Source: Vibrio alfacsensis (GTDB lineage: Bacteria; Pseudomonadota; Gammaproteobacteria; Enterobacterales; Vibrionaceae). From it: a DNA stretch of 64,000 nucleotides. The stretch's first letter is position 1. Every line of letters begins with the position of its first letter. Location: positions 496,001-560,000 of the forward strand of contig NZ_CP032094.1 in assembly GCF_003544875.1 (NCBI RefSeq), written 5' to 3'. Below are positions 27,788-38,775 of the stretch, one piece after another. Below the pieces are notes generated by a model, which saw only the letters and a list, made by a program, of their open reading frames with translations, ran no database searches and was not told where the DNA came from. The position numbers and the translations under genes are program-made.

Positions 27788-28320
27788 CTTCTTCAGTAAC
27801 GAAAGGCAGGTTAGTTTTGATTGCATTGATCGGGTTATTTGCTTTCCCAGCGATCGTCGCAAAACTTGTTCTTAGCCAAGGTTGGTATGAGACTGGGGTA
27901 ACAAATAGGGGGAAACTGGTAGAGCCATATACTACGTTAGAGCAACTTGGTCAGGTATCCCCCCTTAAACAGCGAGGTTGGCAACTCGCGTATGTGTTGC
28001 CATCCGCTTGTGATACACAGTGCCAACAGCAATTGCACCTTATACAACAAAGCCATATCGCATTGGGTAAATACCAAGAGCGCGTTGTTCCGGTTATATG
28101 GACATCACAAGAGGTGGATACTTTTGAGGCATCAATGACGGTGATGCAAATGAATCGTTTGCTATCAATGAAAGTGAAAGCTGGACAGTTGTTGATTGTT
28201 GACCCTTTGGGACAATTGGTCATGTCTTACACCCCTGAAGCTAACGAGGATCTGGTAAAGCTGAGTAAAGATGTCTTAGCCGATCTACGTAAGTTACTTA
28301 AGTTATCACGCGTGGGCTAG
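27784..28320 (+). CDS. Membrane-anchored CxxxC protein of the cox cluster
   Basis: 178 aa. One N-terminal membrane helix (about 9-30), then a periplasmic domain with YVLPSACDTQCQQQLHLIQQ, a Cys-x3-Cys motif resembling the copper-binding CxxxC of Sco/Cox assembly factors, and LLIVDPLGQLVMSY resembling a thioredoxin-fold strand. The later histidine typical of Sco is not obvious, so this is a Sco-like rather than a canonical Sco protein. It is translationally coupled to SURF1 and precedes ctaA, so a role in oxidase metallation is likely. Confidence 0.75.
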   Translation: MTSSVTKGRLVLIALIGLFAFPAIVAKLVLSQGWYETGVTNRGKLVEPYTTLEQLGQVSPLKQRGWQLAYVLPSACDTQCQQQLHLIQQSHIALGKYQERVVPVIWTSQEVDTFEASMTVMQMNRLLSMKVKAGQLLIVDPLGQLVMSYTPEANEDLVKLSKDVLADLRKLLKLSRVG

Positions 28321-28328
28321 GGGGGAAT

Positions 28329-29348
28329 ATGTCGTTAACTCGTTTAGTTCAGTTTAGTTTATGTCTCACGCTAGTCGTAATAATGTTGGGTGCTTACACT
28401 CGACTGGCTGATGCTGGATTAGGATGTCCGGATTGGCCTGGCTGTTATGGTCAGTTGCTCGTACCTCAAACAGAAGCGGAGATATCTAAAGCGAATACTT
28501 TGTTCCCAGAAAGGGCCGTTGAGCAAGACAAAGCGTGGTTAGAGATGATACACCGCTATTTTGCTGGCTCACTAGGTATTGTTATCTTAATAATGGCGAT
28601 TTCGGCTACCAAATCTGAGCGAGCAGACGCGACGATACCTATTCTGCTTTGCTTACTCGTTATTGGGCAAGCGGCTCTTGGGATGTGGACAGTGACATTA
28701 AAGCTAATGCCGGTCATCGTTATGTTGCATTTACTCGGCGGTTTTACTCTGTTGGTTCTGCAGGCAATCTTTTACTGTCAATTGAAGTCGAAAAATAGCC
28801 TTTATTTTTCACCCTCTACTAAGTCGGTTCGACTGTTTTCTTTAGTCACATTCTGTGTGGTGCTAGCACAAGTCTTACTTGGCGGTTGGACATCTTCAAA
28901 TTATGCGGCGTTGATGTGCACTGCTTTACCCATCTGTGAGGGGGACTGGACAAGCTACTTGTCTTGGAAAGCGGCCTTTTCATTTTGGCAATCTGGTTTT
29001 GATAATTATGAATTTGGCGTGTTGGATTACCCTGCTCGAATGACAATTCATGTCACTCACCGTATTGGTGCCATCATTACCGCATGTGTTGTGCTGATAT
29101 ACAGTGTCCTACTATTAAAACAAGATTCACATCACTCTCAACGACTAGGTGTATGGATTGGCTTAGCTTTGGTTTGCCAAATCTTATTGGGTGTAAGCAA
29201 TGTTGTGTTTCAACTACCTATTTATGTTGCAGTAGCGCACAACCTAGGCGCAGCCGTCATGCTTTCACTTATTTGTGTTAGCCAGTTCTATCTGTGGCAG
29301 GGTAAACCTCGTTGGTGTCATCAAGCGAAAGGAGTTCGCTATGAATAA
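28329..29348 (+). CDS. ctaA: Heme A synthase
   Basis: 339 aa with about eight hydrophobic segments. Conserved features of CtaA/COX15: [23 protein letters not shown] near the start, [33 protein letters not shown] and [11 protein letters not shown], which carry the heme-ligating histidines. It oxidises the methyl group of heme O to make heme A for the oxidase encoded upstream. Its end overlaps cyoE by 8 bp, consistent with one operon. Confidence 0.93.
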   Translation: MSLTRLVQFSLCLTLVVIMLGAYTRLADAGLGCPDWPGCYGQLLVPQTEAEISKANTLFPERAVEQDKAWLEMIHRYFAGSLGIVILIMAISATKSERADATIPILLCLLVIGQAALGMWTVTLKLMPVIVMLHLLGGFTLLVLQAIFYCQLKSKNSLYFSPSTKSVRLFSLVTFCVVLAQVLLGGWTSSNYAALMCTALPICEGDWTSYLSWKAAFSFWQSGFDNYEFGVLDYPARMTIHVTHRIGAIITACVVLIYSVLLLKQDSHHSQRLGVWIGLALVCQILLGVSNVVFQLPIYVAVAHNLGAAVMLSLICVSQFYLWQGKPRWCHQAKGVRYE

Positions 29349-30252
29349 AGAAATTGCACTACCGTTAGTAAACCGAAAGAAAATTGGCGCCATTTATTTA
29401 AAACTGACTAAGCCTAAAGTAGTGGCGCTAATGCTGATTACCGCGATCGTGGGGATGAGCTTAGCACCTGTCGACGCATTCCCTTGGGGAAAAGCCTTAA
29501 TCGGTCTAGTTGGGATTGGTTTGATGGCTGGATCTGCTGCCGCGTTTAACCACCTGATTGATAGAAGAATTGACGCACGAATGGCTCGTACTCATAAACG
29601 GCCATTACCGTCAGGTGACACAAACCCAATGTCTGTTGCTTGGTTCGCTACCGCTTTAGGAGCAATAGGCTTTGTTCTTCTTTATTGGTGGGTCAATGCA
29701 ATAACGGCTTGGTTAACATTTTTTAGTCTCCTTGGTTATGCAGTGGTTTACACCATGTATCTTAAGCGCGCGACACCACAAAATATTGTTATCGCAGGCA
29801 TTGCAGGTGCGATGCCCCCTCTGTTGGGCTGGACTGCTGTGACGGGGGAATTGCATGCCAACGCATGGCTTCTGGTGATGATAATCTTTATCTGGACTCC
29901 GCCCCATTTTTGGGCATTAGCCATTCACCGAGTGGATGACTATAGAAAAGTGGATATACCCATGCTGCCAGTCACTCATGGTATTGAGTACACAAAGACT
30001 TCGATTCTTCTTTATACGATTTTGTTGACGATCGTCTGCATGTTACCCGTATTAGTGGGTATGGTGGGTTCCATTTACTTGTTTTCTTCTCTGTTGTTGA
30101 ATACAGGTTTCATGTATCACGCTTGGAAACTTAAATTTTCTCCCCAACCGAACAGCGCAATGGAAACGTTCAAGTTCTCAATTTATCAATTACTTGTGTT
30201 GTTCGTCGCGCTATTGGTCGATCACCACGTAGGTGTGTTTCTAACGAATTAA
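29341..30252 (+). CDS. cyoE: Protoheme IX farnesyltransferase (heme O synthase)
   Basis: 303 aa, nine hydrophobic segments. The prenyltransferase motif [23 protein letters not shown] and the second Asp motif [13 protein letters not shown] are both intact. It adds farnesyl to protoheme to give heme O, the substrate of ctaA. The start at ATG 29341 is preferred because it follows AAAGGAG; an upstream extension into ctaA is unlikely. Last gene of the cox cluster. Confidence 0.94.
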   Translation: MNKEIALPLVNRKKIGAIYLKLTKPKVVALMLITAIVGMSLAPVDAFPWGKALIGLVGIGLMAGSAAAFNHLIDRRIDARMARTHKRPLPSGDTNPMSVAWFATALGAIGFVLLYWWVNAITAWLTFFSLLGYAVVYTMYLKRATPQNIVIAGIAGAMPPLLGWTAVTGELHANAWLLVMIIFIWTPPHFWALAIHRVDDYRKVDIPMLPVTHGIEYTKTSILLYTILLTIVCMLPVLVGMVGSIYLFSSLLLNTGFMYHAWKLKFSPQPNSAMETFKFSIYQLLVLFVALLVDHHVGVFLTN

Positions 30253-30291
30253 GAGCTATTCAAATAGCGAACTGATTATTCTTGCTTACTC

Positions 30292-30351
30292 AAAATGCCG
30301 TCCGCTGATCTTTTATAGTTAAAACTATATCAGATCAGTGGACGGTATTTT
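30292..30351. repeat. 60-bp imperfect palindrome after the cox cluster
   Basis: Two 30-nt arms match at 26 positions, with two of the mismatches being G-U pairs in the plus-strand RNA. The outer arms contain CCGTCC-x-CTGATC and GATCAG-x-GGACGG, the inner arms TATAGTT/AACTATA. A T-rich tail follows, so it may act as the cox terminator, but it is unusually long for that. Confidence 0.7.
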
Positions 30352-30673
30352 ATTTAGCTATGGAATACAGGTATGGAACATATAGCAGAGAAGAGAATAA
30401 GCCTAAGTGTGCTTCAGGAACAATTTGCCTAATGATTTGTCGTTCACGGAAAGAGTTGGATTATTGCAAGAGTGACGGTGGTTAAGAGTCACCGCTTAAC
30501 TATAGCTATCCAAGATCTTGCAGATAAGCAAAAAAGATAACTTTAGCCGTGCTTATCAATCAGAATTTAGAAACCCAATCAAAATTTGAAAACGAGGTCG
30601 TCGAGAATGATAATAAGCGAGTATGGGCAGTTCTTTGCCACGATTGTTATCAAGTAGAAGTCGAAAGGACAAT
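30352..30673. other. Intergenic region without recognised content
   Basis: About 320 bp between the cox palindrome and the ompA terminator. Only very short open frames; no promoter, RNA or repeat was recognised. Confidence 0.5.
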
Positions 30674-30699
30674 AAAAAGGGATGCCATCGCATCCCTTT
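30674..30699 (-). terminator. Terminator after ompA
   Basis: Perfect stem AAAGGGATGC/GCATCCCTTT with a CATC loop, and U residues on the minus strand. Confidence 0.9.
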
Positions 30700-30726
30700 A
30701 TTATGAGGTTATAAGATAACAATATC

Positions 30727-31704
30727 TTATGGCTGCACTAGTTCTTCGTATTGGAACTCAGGAACAACAACTTCTACACGGCGGTTCTTCTCACGACCTT
30801 CGTGTGTGCTGTTGTCAGCAACTGGATTTTCTTCACCCATGCCTTTAACTGTAAAGCGATTCGCATCGATACCAGCTGCGATTAGGTAATCAGCAACAGA
30901 TTGAGCACGACGCTCAGACAGTTTTTGGTTGTATGCTGCAGGACCAGAGCTATCTGTGTAACCCGTCACTTCAACTTGAGCTTGTGGATATTCATTCAAG
31001 AAGTTAACGAAGTTATCTAGACGACCAGAAACAGATTCAGTCAACTTAGCACTGTCGAACTCGAAAGTACCTGTACCGTACTCTTCTTTATGAGTTTTGG
31101 TCATCATAACTGGTTCTTCAACCACCTCTTCTGTTACAACTGCTGCTACAACAGGTGCTGCCGCGAACTTGTAGTTAAAGCCAATACCGAAGAAGTTAGC
31201 ATCCATATCTTTCCAGATATCATCAGACATATCTTGGTAGCGTTGGTATTCTGCACGTACGCTCCAGTTACGATCGATCTCGTATTCCGCACCGATAGAA
31301 CCAGTAGGTACAATGTCTTTCTCGTCACCAGAAATCATGTATGCACCACCGATTTTCGCGAATAGATTCCACGTATCATTTAGGTGCCAGTTGAATTTAG
31401 GTGCAAGAGTAATAGCGGTCAGGTCGCCGTCAATAGTCTTAGCCGCGTTACCTGATTTAAAGTTACCTTCGTAACTACCTAGCCAATCAACACCATATTC
31501 TAATCCAATAATATCGGTGAAGTCGTAACCGACGTGTAGGCCAGCACCAAACGCATCATCATCACAAGGGCTATTTAGATAACAAGCGTCATCTAGCGTA
31601 GTCATACCAACTTTGCCCCCGATGTACCATTCTGCCGAAGCAGTGTTCATAAATGCGCTACCACCAGCTACCACCGCTGCTATTGCAATTGCCACTTTTT
31701 TCAT
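30727..31704 (-). CDS. ompA: OmpA family outer membrane protein
   Basis: 325 aa. Signal peptide MKKVAIAIAAVVAGGSAFMNTASA, an eight-strand OmpA-type barrel (about 25-180), a Val/Pro-rich linker, then the OmpA C-terminal domain (about 215-320) with peptidoglycan contacts in TGYTDSSGPAAYNQKLSERRAQSVADYL and GREKNRRVEVVV. It ties the outer membrane to the cell wall. The start at 31704 is chosen from the signal peptide. Strong terminator follows. Confidence 0.92.
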   Translation of the reverse strand: MKKVAIAIAAVVAGGSAFMNTASAEWYIGGKVGMTTLDDACYLNSPCDDDAFGAGLHVGYDFTDIIGLEYGVDWLGSYEGNFKSGNAAKTIDGDLTAITLAPKFNWHLNDTWNLFAKIGGAYMISGDEKDIVPTGSIGAEYEIDRNWSVRAEYQRYQDMSDDIWKDMDANFFGIGFNYKFAAAPVVAAVVTEEVVEEPVMMTKTHKEEYGTGTFEFDSAKLTESVSGRLDNFVNFLNEYPQAQVEVTGYTDSSGPAAYNQKLSERRAQSVADYLIAAGIDANRFTVKGMGEENPVADNSTHEGREKNRRVEVVVPEFQYEELVQP

Positions 31705-32163
31705 AATGTTTCCTTGTACTGATTGCATATTAACTTCTACTTTTATTTTACAAATGAAGTAAAACTAAGCAGTTATAAGAAATTAGTTTAATAGTCATTT
31801 AATTTAACATCAAGCAACAATATCGTAGATTTTGCTACACTTTTCGTCACGCTCTCCTTACAAACTTCTGATATTTCTTACATTGTAGACAACATTTTAA
31901 GAATTATAAGAAAATACATGATTATTTTGAACTTTTTATTGTACATTTTGCTTTACGGTGTGTTTTATTTTAAACATTGTGCTTAGGTTTGCATTTTTTA
32001 TGAAAAGTGATTGCAACTCTTGGTGTAACTCGATAAGTTGTTTAAATCGACTCAAATATACAAGTCCAGAGACCTTTCATAGCACGTTGATGTGATATTT
32101 ATTGCACTTAGCTAGGTTGGGTAAAAATACTGGACCAAGGATAGTAACCAGGAAGTAGAAGTA
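31705..32163. promoter_or_regulatory. Divergent region between ompA and the DAHP synthase gene
   Basis: About 460 bp, AT-rich. A TyrR-box-like sequence, TGTACA-N6-TTTACG, is at 31940-31957, about 205 bp before the DAHP synthase start. It differs from TGTAAA-N6-TTTACA at one position per half-site. No gene was recognised. Confidence 0.4.
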
Positions 32164-33215
32164 ATGTTTCAAACTGATGATGTAAGAATTAATAAAGTAA
32201 AGAGTTATTACCACCCGTTGCCGTGTTAGAAAAGTTTCCTGCAACAGAGATTGCTTCTTCGACCACTTTTGAATGTAGAAATTCGATACACAATATTTTA
32301 GAAGACAAAGATGATCGTTTACTTGTGATCGTCGGGCCGTGTTCGATTCATGATCCGGAAGCTGCGGTTGAGTACGGTAAGAAGCTGAAAGTGCTGCGTG
32401 ACGAGTTGTCGGATCAACTAGAAGTCGTGATGCGCGTCTATTTTGAAAAGCCACGTACAACGGTCGGGTGGAAAGGTCTAATTAATGACCCTTATCTAAA
32501 TGACACGTTTAAGTTAAATGATGGTCTTAGAATGGGCAGAAAGCTATTGCTTGATCTGACGGATTTGGGGTTACCAACGGCAAGTGAGTTCTTAGATATG
32601 ATCACGCCCCAATACGTCGCAGATTTAATTAGCTGGGGCGCGATTGGTGCACGTACGACCGAGTCTCAAGTTCACCGTGAACTCGCTTCAGGTCTCTCTT
32701 GTCCGGTAGGATTTAAAAACGGAACCGATGGCAACATTAAAATAGCGAGTGATGCAATTCGTTCGGCAAGTGCTTCTCACCACTTCTTGTCAGTGACGAA
32801 ATATGGCCATTCAGCAATTGTAGAAACAGCGGGCAACCCAGATTGTCATATCATTCTCCGTGGAGGTAAGGAGCCAAACTACAGTGCTGCTCACGTTGCT
32901 CAAATCAAAGATGAGTTGGATGCGGCAGGTCTACCAAAGAAAGTGATGATTGATTTTAGTCATGCGAACAGTTCAAAGCAGTTTAAGCGTCAAATGCTAG
33001 TTTCTGATGATGTGTCTGAACAGATTGCTGCAGGCGAAAGTGCGATTTTTGGTGTAATGATTGAATCTCACCTTGTGGAGGGCCGCCAAGACCTAGTGGA
33101 CGGTAAGGTTCTAAACTACGGTCAATCAATCACCGATGCATGTATCGGTTGGGATGACACTGAAACGGTTCTTCGTCAACTATCCGAAGCAATTAAAGCT
33201 CGTCGCGCAAGATAG
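32164..33215 (+). CDS. aroG: 3-deoxy-7-phosphoheptulonate (DAHP) synthase, class I (frameshifted near the start)
   Basis: About 350 aa when repaired. It condenses phosphoenolpyruvate with erythrose 4-phosphate, the first step of the shikimate pathway. The core carries VIVGPCSIHDP, RVYFEKPRTTVGWKGLINDP, GARTTESQVHRELASGLSCPVGFKNGTDG and IDFSHANSSKQ, all as in E. coli AroG/AroF. The natural start is ATG 32164 (MFQTDDVRINKV); one A missing from 32199-32201 breaks the frame, and restoring it gives VKELLPPVAVLEKFPA, as in relatives. Which amino acid inhibits it cannot be told. Erythrose 4-phosphate comes from the tal/tkt products nearby. Confidence 0.9.
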
Positions 33216-33306
33216 CTATTAAAGCAAGTTGGCTATTAAGCTTAGATACTTAAGAAACATAGATACTCAAGCGTCTCGTTCTTAATTGCGCTGACAGTTT
33301 TTCACT

Positions 33307-33330
33307 AAGCCAACACTTTGTTGGCTTTTT
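33307..33330 (+). terminator. Terminator after the DAHP synthase gene
   Basis: Stem AAGCCAA/TTGGCTT followed by TTT. A perfect 12-bp palindrome, AGCACTAGTGCT, lies further on at 33473-33484, before the next gene. Confidence 0.75.
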
Positions 33331-33611
33331 ATTGTCTGTACCTTACGGTGCACGTTGAGTCTTATAGAGAGAAAGAAGATAGATTGCTGACTTTTTAAGT
33401 ACGCTTAGCTGTTTTTTACTTAGGGTTTAGTTTCGTGTAGAGCTTATTGTTTACGGTAAGTTGGAAAGATCTAGCACTAGTGCTGAGTAATATTAAATGA
33501 ATAGTACTTAAATTGTTACATTAATTGTCACGTTTGTTTGTTGATTTGTAATTGTATAGCTAATTGTGCATATAATATCATGATAACTAATAACAAATAG
33601 AAGTCATTTCA

Positions 33612-35174
33612 ATGTCAGCGAAAATTTCAAATCTAGCTCAAGAAGTGCTGGTCGGTGAAAAAGATCAGCTTGTGACAACGACAAATCTCAATGGGGTCAT
33701 TACTTATTGTAATGAAACATTTTGTCGTATTGCAGAATACTCCTCACAAGAATTGATGGGACAGAACCATAATATCGTGCGTCATAGTGACATGCCAAAA
33801 GAGGCATTTGCTGATATGTGGTCAAAGTTAAAGCAAGGTAAAGCGTGGCGCGGGTTGGTTAAAAACAGAACTAAATCCGGTGGGTATTACTGGGTCGATG
33901 CTTATGTTACTCCGATATATGATGATAGTAAGATAATCGGCTATCAATCAGTGAGAGTGAAGCCAAAGCGTGAATGGGTGGATATTGCTACGGTTACATA
34001 TCAGAGTTTGAAAAAACAAGAGCATTCAGGGAAGAAATGGTCTTTTAACTCAAACAATACTCTGCGATATATTGCTCTTGTGGTCGCCGTCCTGTCTCCG
34101 GTTATTTCCATAGCATTATCACTAGGCGGGCCACTGGCGTGGGTGGCAAGCGTGCTGCCAGCCAGTATATTAGGATTGTTGTTTCGTCAAGAGCTGGTAA
34201 CAACCCCCCGAGAATTCCAAAAACTACAACAAAATTATGATAGCGTAAGTCGTGTCATTTACTCAGGAAGCAAGCGCTTTTCAATTGCAGACTTTCATAT
34301 AAAAATGCTGTCCGCTCGAATTCGAACGGTTTTAGGTCGAATGACGGATTCTGTCATACCATTGCAAGTTTGTGCCGATGAGCTGAGCAGTACTACGGCT
34401 GAAGTATCCTCAGCGTTGACTCAACAGAATAAGGATATACATCGGGTTAGAGACGCTGCAGAGTCGATGGAATCTTCAGCGAATGAAGTGTCGGCAAGTA
34501 CAGATGATGCTCATCAATTGATTGACGAAACAATGAAATCCTGTCTGGTAGCGAAAAAGACGATGGATCAGACGCACAGTAATCTCGCACAATTGAGTGA
34601 GCAAGCTGAAAAAGCGCAAGTGACCACTTATCAATTGAGTGACCAAGCCCAGCAAGTTGGTCAGCTAATGGAAGAAATTGATGGTATCGCGGCACAAACT
34701 AATTTATTAGCATTGAATGCAGCGATAGAAGCGGCGAGAGCGGGTGAACAAGGCCGTGGGTTTGCTGTAGTTGCTGATGAAGTCCGGGCATTGTCTGGCC
34801 GAACTTCTAGCGTTACCGAACAGATCCAGACTTCTATTGATGCGATGCTAACAGCCATACAAATGTGGCAGAAAGACATCATCGCAAATAAAGAACAAAC
34901 GGACACGTGTTCACAAGTTGCAGAACAAAGTGCGCAGCGTTTGTTTGAGGTTGAGAATATGATGCAAGCTATGAGTGATCTTATGGTGAATGTCGCTGAT
35001 TCAGCCCGCAAGCAGCGCCAACTCTCCGGTGATGTGAGTCAATATATCCATTCAATTGCTTCTACTGCCGAAGAGAACCTTGCGGCAACGCATTCTGTCG
35101 AGCAAAGCAGTGAATTACTTAAGCAGCAAGTGCGAAACTTTCATCGACTAGCGAATCAGTTTGAAGAGAAGTGA
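33612..35174 (+). CDS. Aer-like methyl-accepting chemotaxis protein with PAS domain
   Basis: 520 aa. An N-terminal PAS domain (about 15-120; [36 protein letters not shown] and [16 protein letters not shown]) resembles the FAD-binding PAS of aerotaxis receptors. Two short hydrophobic segments (about 150-190) anchor it, with no periplasmic domain. The signalling region ends in the usual hairpin [37 protein letters not shown]. It probably senses redox state or energy rather than an external ligand. Flavin binding is inferred from similarity, not shown. Confidence 0.9.
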   Translation: MSAKISNLAQEVLVGEKDQLVTTTNLNGVITYCNETFCRIAEYSSQELMGQNHNIVRHSDMPKEAFADMWSKLKQGKAWRGLVKNRTKSGGYYWVDAYVTPIYDDSKIIGYQSVRVKPKREWVDIATVTYQSLKKQEHSGKKWSFNSNNTLRYIALVVAVLSPVISIALSLGGPLAWVASVLPASILGLLFRQELVTTPREFQKLQQNYDSVSRVIYSGSKRFSIADFHIKMLSARIRTVLGRMTDSVIPLQVCADELSSTTAEVSSALTQQNKDIHRVRDAAESMESSANEVSASTDDAHQLIDETMKSCLVAKKTMDQTHSNLAQLSEQAEKAQVTTYQLSDQAQQVGQLMEEIDGIAAQTNLLALNAAIEAARAGEQGRGFAVVADEVRALSGRTSSVTEQIQTSIDAMLTAIQMWQKDIIANKEQTDTCSQVAEQSAQRLFEVENMMQAMSDLMVNVADSARKQRQLSGDVSQYIHSIASTAEENLAATHSVEQSSELLKQQVRNFHRLANQFEEK

Positions 35175-35218
35175 TTCAGATTAGTATTGGGAATCCCTGT
35201 TAAAACGACAGATAAAAC

Positions 35219-35247
35219 AAAGCCCCGCCGATGAGAGCGGGGCTTTT
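35219..35247. terminator. Bidirectional terminator between the Aer-like and transketolase genes
   Basis: Stem AAAGCCCCGC/GCGGGGCTTT, T-rich flanks on both strands. Confidence 0.92.
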
Positions 35248-35289
35248 CAGTTTTCTAATTCGCAATAGAAAACTGATAATACTAAGCGA

Positions 35290-37281
35290 TTAAGCGAGCA
35301 GCTCTTTGGCTGTGTTCACTACGTTTTCTACAGTGAAACCAAACATTTCGAACAGTTGCTCAGCTGGTGCAGATTCACCGAATGTCGTCATACCGATGAT
35401 ACGACCGTCGAAACCAACGTACTTGTACCAGAAGTCTGCAATGCCAGCTTCTACCGCGATACGTGCTGTTACGTCTGATGGCAGTACTGATTCACGGTAA
35501 GCGGCGTCTTGCTTGTCAAATGCATCTGTTGATGGCATTGAAACAACGCGTACTTTCTTACCTTCAGCCGTTAGTTGCTCAGCCGCTTTCACTGCTAGCT
35601 CAACTTCAGAACCCGTTGCGATTAGAATTAGCTCAGGCTTGCCGTCGCTGTCTTTTAAGATGTAGCCACCTTTTGCGATGTCTGCTACTTGCGCTGCAGT
35701 ACGCTCTTGTTGTGCTAGGTTTTGACGAGAGAAGATAAGTGCAGATGGGCCATCTTTACGTTCAATCGCAAGCTTCCATGAAACTGCAGACTCAACTTGG
35801 TCACATGGACGCCATGTGCTCATGTTTGGAGTCAGACGTAGAGACGCGATTTGCTCAACCGGTTGGTGAGTTGGGCCATCTTCGCCAAGACCGATAGAGT
35901 CGTGCGTGTAAACTTGGATGTTCTGAACTTTCATCAGAGCAGCCATACGCATAGCGTTACGTGCGTATTCCATGAACATTAGGAATGTTGCGCCGTAAGG
36001 AACGAAACCACCGTGTAGTGCGATACCGTTCATGATCGCTGTCATACCGAATTCACGTACACCGTAATGGATGTAGTTACCAGAGAAGTCGCTTGCTTCT
36101 AGAGACTTAGAACCAGACCACATAGTTAGGTTAGAAGGCGCTAGGTCAGCAGAGCCGCCCATGAATTCTGGAAGCATTTGACCAAACGCTTCTAGTGCGT
36201 TTTGAGATGCTTTACGTGATGCGATGTTCGCTGGGTTAGCTTGAAGATCAGCAATGATTTGGTTTGCTTTTGCTTCCCATTCCGCTGGTAGGTCACCGTT
36301 TACGCGGCGTTTGAATTCAGCTGCCAGCTCAGGGTACGCTGCTTCATAAGCTGCAAATTTCTCGTCCCACGCTGCTTCCTTAGCTGCGCCTGTCTCGATC
36401 GCTGACCACTCTGCGTAGACTTCCTGCGGAATTTCAAAAGGACCGTGCTCCCAACCTAGTTCTTTACGTGTCGCTGCAATTTCTTCAGCACCTAGTGGCG
36501 CACCGTGACAGTCGTGTGAACCAGATTTGTTTGGTGAACCAAAACCGATGATAGTTTTAGTACAGATAAGTGTAGGGCGTGGATCTGCTTTTGCCGCTTC
36601 GATTGCTGCGTTGATCGCTTCAGAGTCGTGACCGTCTACTGCTGGGATCACGTGCCAGCCGTAAGCTTCAAAACGCTTAGGAGTATCGTCAGAGAACCAG
36701 CCTTCAACGTGACCGTCGATAGAGATGCCATTGTCATCCCAGAATGCGATCAGTTTGCCAAGGCCTAGTGTACCAGCAAGAGAACAAGCCTCGTGCGAGA
36801 TACCTTCCATTAGACAGCCGTCACCCATGAACACGTAAGTGAAGTGGTCAACGATGTCGTGACCTTCTTTGTTGAACTGAGCCGCTAGTGCTTTCTCAGC
36901 CATCGCCATACCAACTGCGTTAGTGATGCCTTGGCCTAGAGGACCCGTTGTTGTCTCGATACCAGGTGCGTAACCGTACTCTGGGTGACCTGGAGTCTTA
37001 GAGTGAAGCTGACGGAAGTTCTTAAGATCGTCGATAGACAGCTCGTAACCGCTCAGGTGCAGTAAAGAGTAGATCAGCATAGAGCCGTGGCCGTTAGACA
37101 GTACGAAACGGTCGCGGTCAGCCCACTCAGGGTTTGCTGGGTTGTGGTTTAGGTGAGAGCGCCAAAGTACTTCAGCGATGTCAGCCATACCCATAGGTGC
37201 GCCTGGGTGGCCAGAGTTTGCTTGTTGTACGCCGTCCATGCTTAGTGCACGAATAGCATTAGCTAGATTTTTGCGGTCCAT
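35290..37281 (-). CDS. tkt: Transketolase
   Basis: 663 aa, normal length. Thiamine diphosphate and metal site [38 protein letters not shown], catalytic His in [11 protein letters not shown], and the pyrimidine-domain [11 protein letters not shown]. Moves two-carbon units in the non-oxidative pentose phosphate pathway. It lies downstream of the transaldolase gene, so they form one unit. Codon use is biased, as for a highly expressed enzyme. Start ATG 37281. Confidence 0.96.
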   Translation of the reverse strand: MDRKNLANAIRALSMDGVQQANSGHPGAPMGMADIAEVLWRSHLNHNPANPEWADRDRFVLSNGHGSMLIYSLLHLSGYELSIDDLKNFRQLHSKTPGHPEYGYAPGIETTTGPLGQGITNAVGMAMAEKALAAQFNKEGHDIVDHFTYVFMGDGCLMEGISHEACSLAGTLGLGKLIAFWDDNGISIDGHVEGWFSDDTPKRFEAYGWHVIPAVDGHDSEAINAAIEAAKADPRPTLICTKTIIGFGSPNKSGSHDCHGAPLGAEEIAATRKELGWEHGPFEIPQEVYAEWSAIETGAAKEAAWDEKFAAYEAAYPELAAEFKRRVNGDLPAEWEAKANQIIADLQANPANIASRKASQNALEAFGQMLPEFMGGSADLAPSNLTMWSGSKSLEASDFSGNYIHYGVREFGMTAIMNGIALHGGFVPYGATFLMFMEYARNAMRMAALMKVQNIQVYTHDSIGLGEDGPTHQPVEQIASLRLTPNMSTWRPCDQVESAVSWKLAIERKDGPSALIFSRQNLAQQERTAAQVADIAKGGYILKDSDGKPELILIATGSEVELAVKAAEQLTAEGKKVRVVSMPSTDAFDKQDAAYRESVLPSDVTARIAVEAGIADFWYKYVGFDGRIIGMTTFGESAPAEQLFEMFGFTVENVVNTAKELLA

Positions 37282-37318
37282 AATAACTACCAGTCTTTAA
37301 ATATTGGAATTGGAAATT

Positions 37319-37347
37319 GAAAGGGGAACGCAAACGTTCCCCTTTTT
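37319..37347. terminator. Hairpin between the transaldolase and transketolase genes
   Basis: AAAGGGGAACG-caaa-CGTTCCCCTTT with the long T-run on the plus strand; the minus-strand (operon) direction has only a short U-run. It may tune tkt expression or block antisense transcription. Confidence 0.6.
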
Positions 37348-37360
37348 TAATTCTGAGCAA

Positions 37361-38310
37361 TTAAAGCTTAGCTTCGATCATTGCTTCTAGTTTGCCTTGG
37401 TCAATAGCGAAGTTACGGATACCTTCAGCTACTTTCTCAACAGCCATTGCGTCTAGGTTGTGCTCCCATAGGAACTCTGCGTGAGTCATTGGAGCAGGGC
37501 GCTCTTTAGAGCCTTTAGAATCAACCAACTTCTCTACAACTTCGCCTTCTGCCGCTTCTAGCTCAGCAAGAAGAGCTGGAGCGATAGTTAGACGGTCACA
37601 GCCAGCAAGTTCTAGGATCTCGCCGATGTTACGGAAGCTCGCGCCCATAACCACTGTGTTGTAGCCATGCTCTTTGTAGTAGTTGTATATGTCAGTTACA
37701 GAGATAACGCCTGGATCTTCTTGAGCTTCGAAGTCACGACCTTCTTTCGCTTTGTACCAGTCCATGATGCGACCAACGAATGGAGAAATTAGGAATACGC
37801 CAGCTTCAGCACATGCACGAGCTTGCGCGAAAGAGAATAGAAGCGTTAGGTTACAGTTGATGCCTTCTTTCTCTAGGATCTCTGCAGCGCGGATACCTTC
37901 CCAAGTAGAAGCCAGTTTGATTAGGATGCGGTCGTTAGTGATGCCTGCGTCGTTGTACATTTTTACTAGCTGGCGAGCTTTAGCAACGCTGCCTTCTGTG
38001 TCGTAAGAAAGACGAGCATCTACTTCTGTAGAGATACGACCTGGGATAGTTTTAGGATTTCTTTACCGATGTTAACCGCAAGCATGTCGCAAGTGTCTTG
38101 TACTTGTTGTGCTTTGTCGTTGCTTTGCGCTTTTGCGTATTCGATAGAAGCGTCGATCAGAGGTGCATACTCTTCAATTTGAGCCGCTTTTAGGATAAGA
38201 GATGGGTTCGTTGTCGCATCTTCAGGTTGGTACTTTTTGATTGCGTCAATTTCACCAGTGTCTGCTACTACCGTTGTTAGTTTACGAAGTTGCTCTAACT
38301 TGTTGCTCAT
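37361..38310 (-). CDS. tal: Transaldolase (frameshifted)
   Basis: About 316 aa when repaired, the TalB length. N-terminal part [22 protein letters not shown] and [18 protein letters not shown]-terminal part with the Schiff-base lysine in [17 protein letters not shown] and the [19 protein letters not shown] motif. The frame breaks in the T-run 38050-38053; one extra base gives [22 protein letters not shown] and joins both parts. Works with transketolase in the pentose phosphate pathway. A truncation of a core enzyme in a marine Vibrio would be odd, so sequence error is favoured. Confidence 0.92.
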
Positions 38311-38446
38311 AATCGATCATCCTATATAAATGGGCTTAAGTGTGATTTTCAATACCACGACTTGTGCATTTGCAAGCGCGTCGGCCATTCGTCTCGTTCC
38401 AATAAACAAGACATCTGCTCAGCCAACTACGGAAAATTCTGGCTCC

Positions 38447-38682
38447 GAACATTTGTTATGAACATTTGATCGGTAGCTGAGTAAATGATGAATTCATATT
38501 TATCCTATCCACCTTGAAAGTCAATCGCTGAAAGTTACTTATAGTGAACTTCATCAACGTTTTTTTATTGTCCGTTTAATGACTGACCGAAATAAACGTT
38601 TGCCCTTATTGCTCAAGGCTTAACCATGGCGCTAACTAAGTAAAATACCGACTGAGAAAATGTCATTGCATCGAACAAATGT
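38447..38682. promoter_or_regulatory. Repeated motif in the divergent tal/regulator promoter region
   Basis: GAACATTTG occurs twice in direct orientation at 38447-38455 and 38460-38468, 13 bp apart, and a related inverted copy, CAAATGT, is at 38676-38682. It lies between tal and the divergent SorC-type gene, so these are candidate operators for that regulator. The whole 465-bp gap has no gene. Confidence 0.5.
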
Positions 38683-38775
38683 AATGGTTAAATTGATGTG
38701 TAACATATGCTAAGTCAATGAGCGGATGTGCATCGAAGCTTATAATGCCAATCCTCTGAAAGGGCGAGAAAACAC

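Noticed and set aside
33473..33484. 12-bp perfect palindrome AGCACTAGTGCT before the Aer-like gene
   Set aside because: Short palindromes of this size are expected by chance in 64 kb; kept as a note only.
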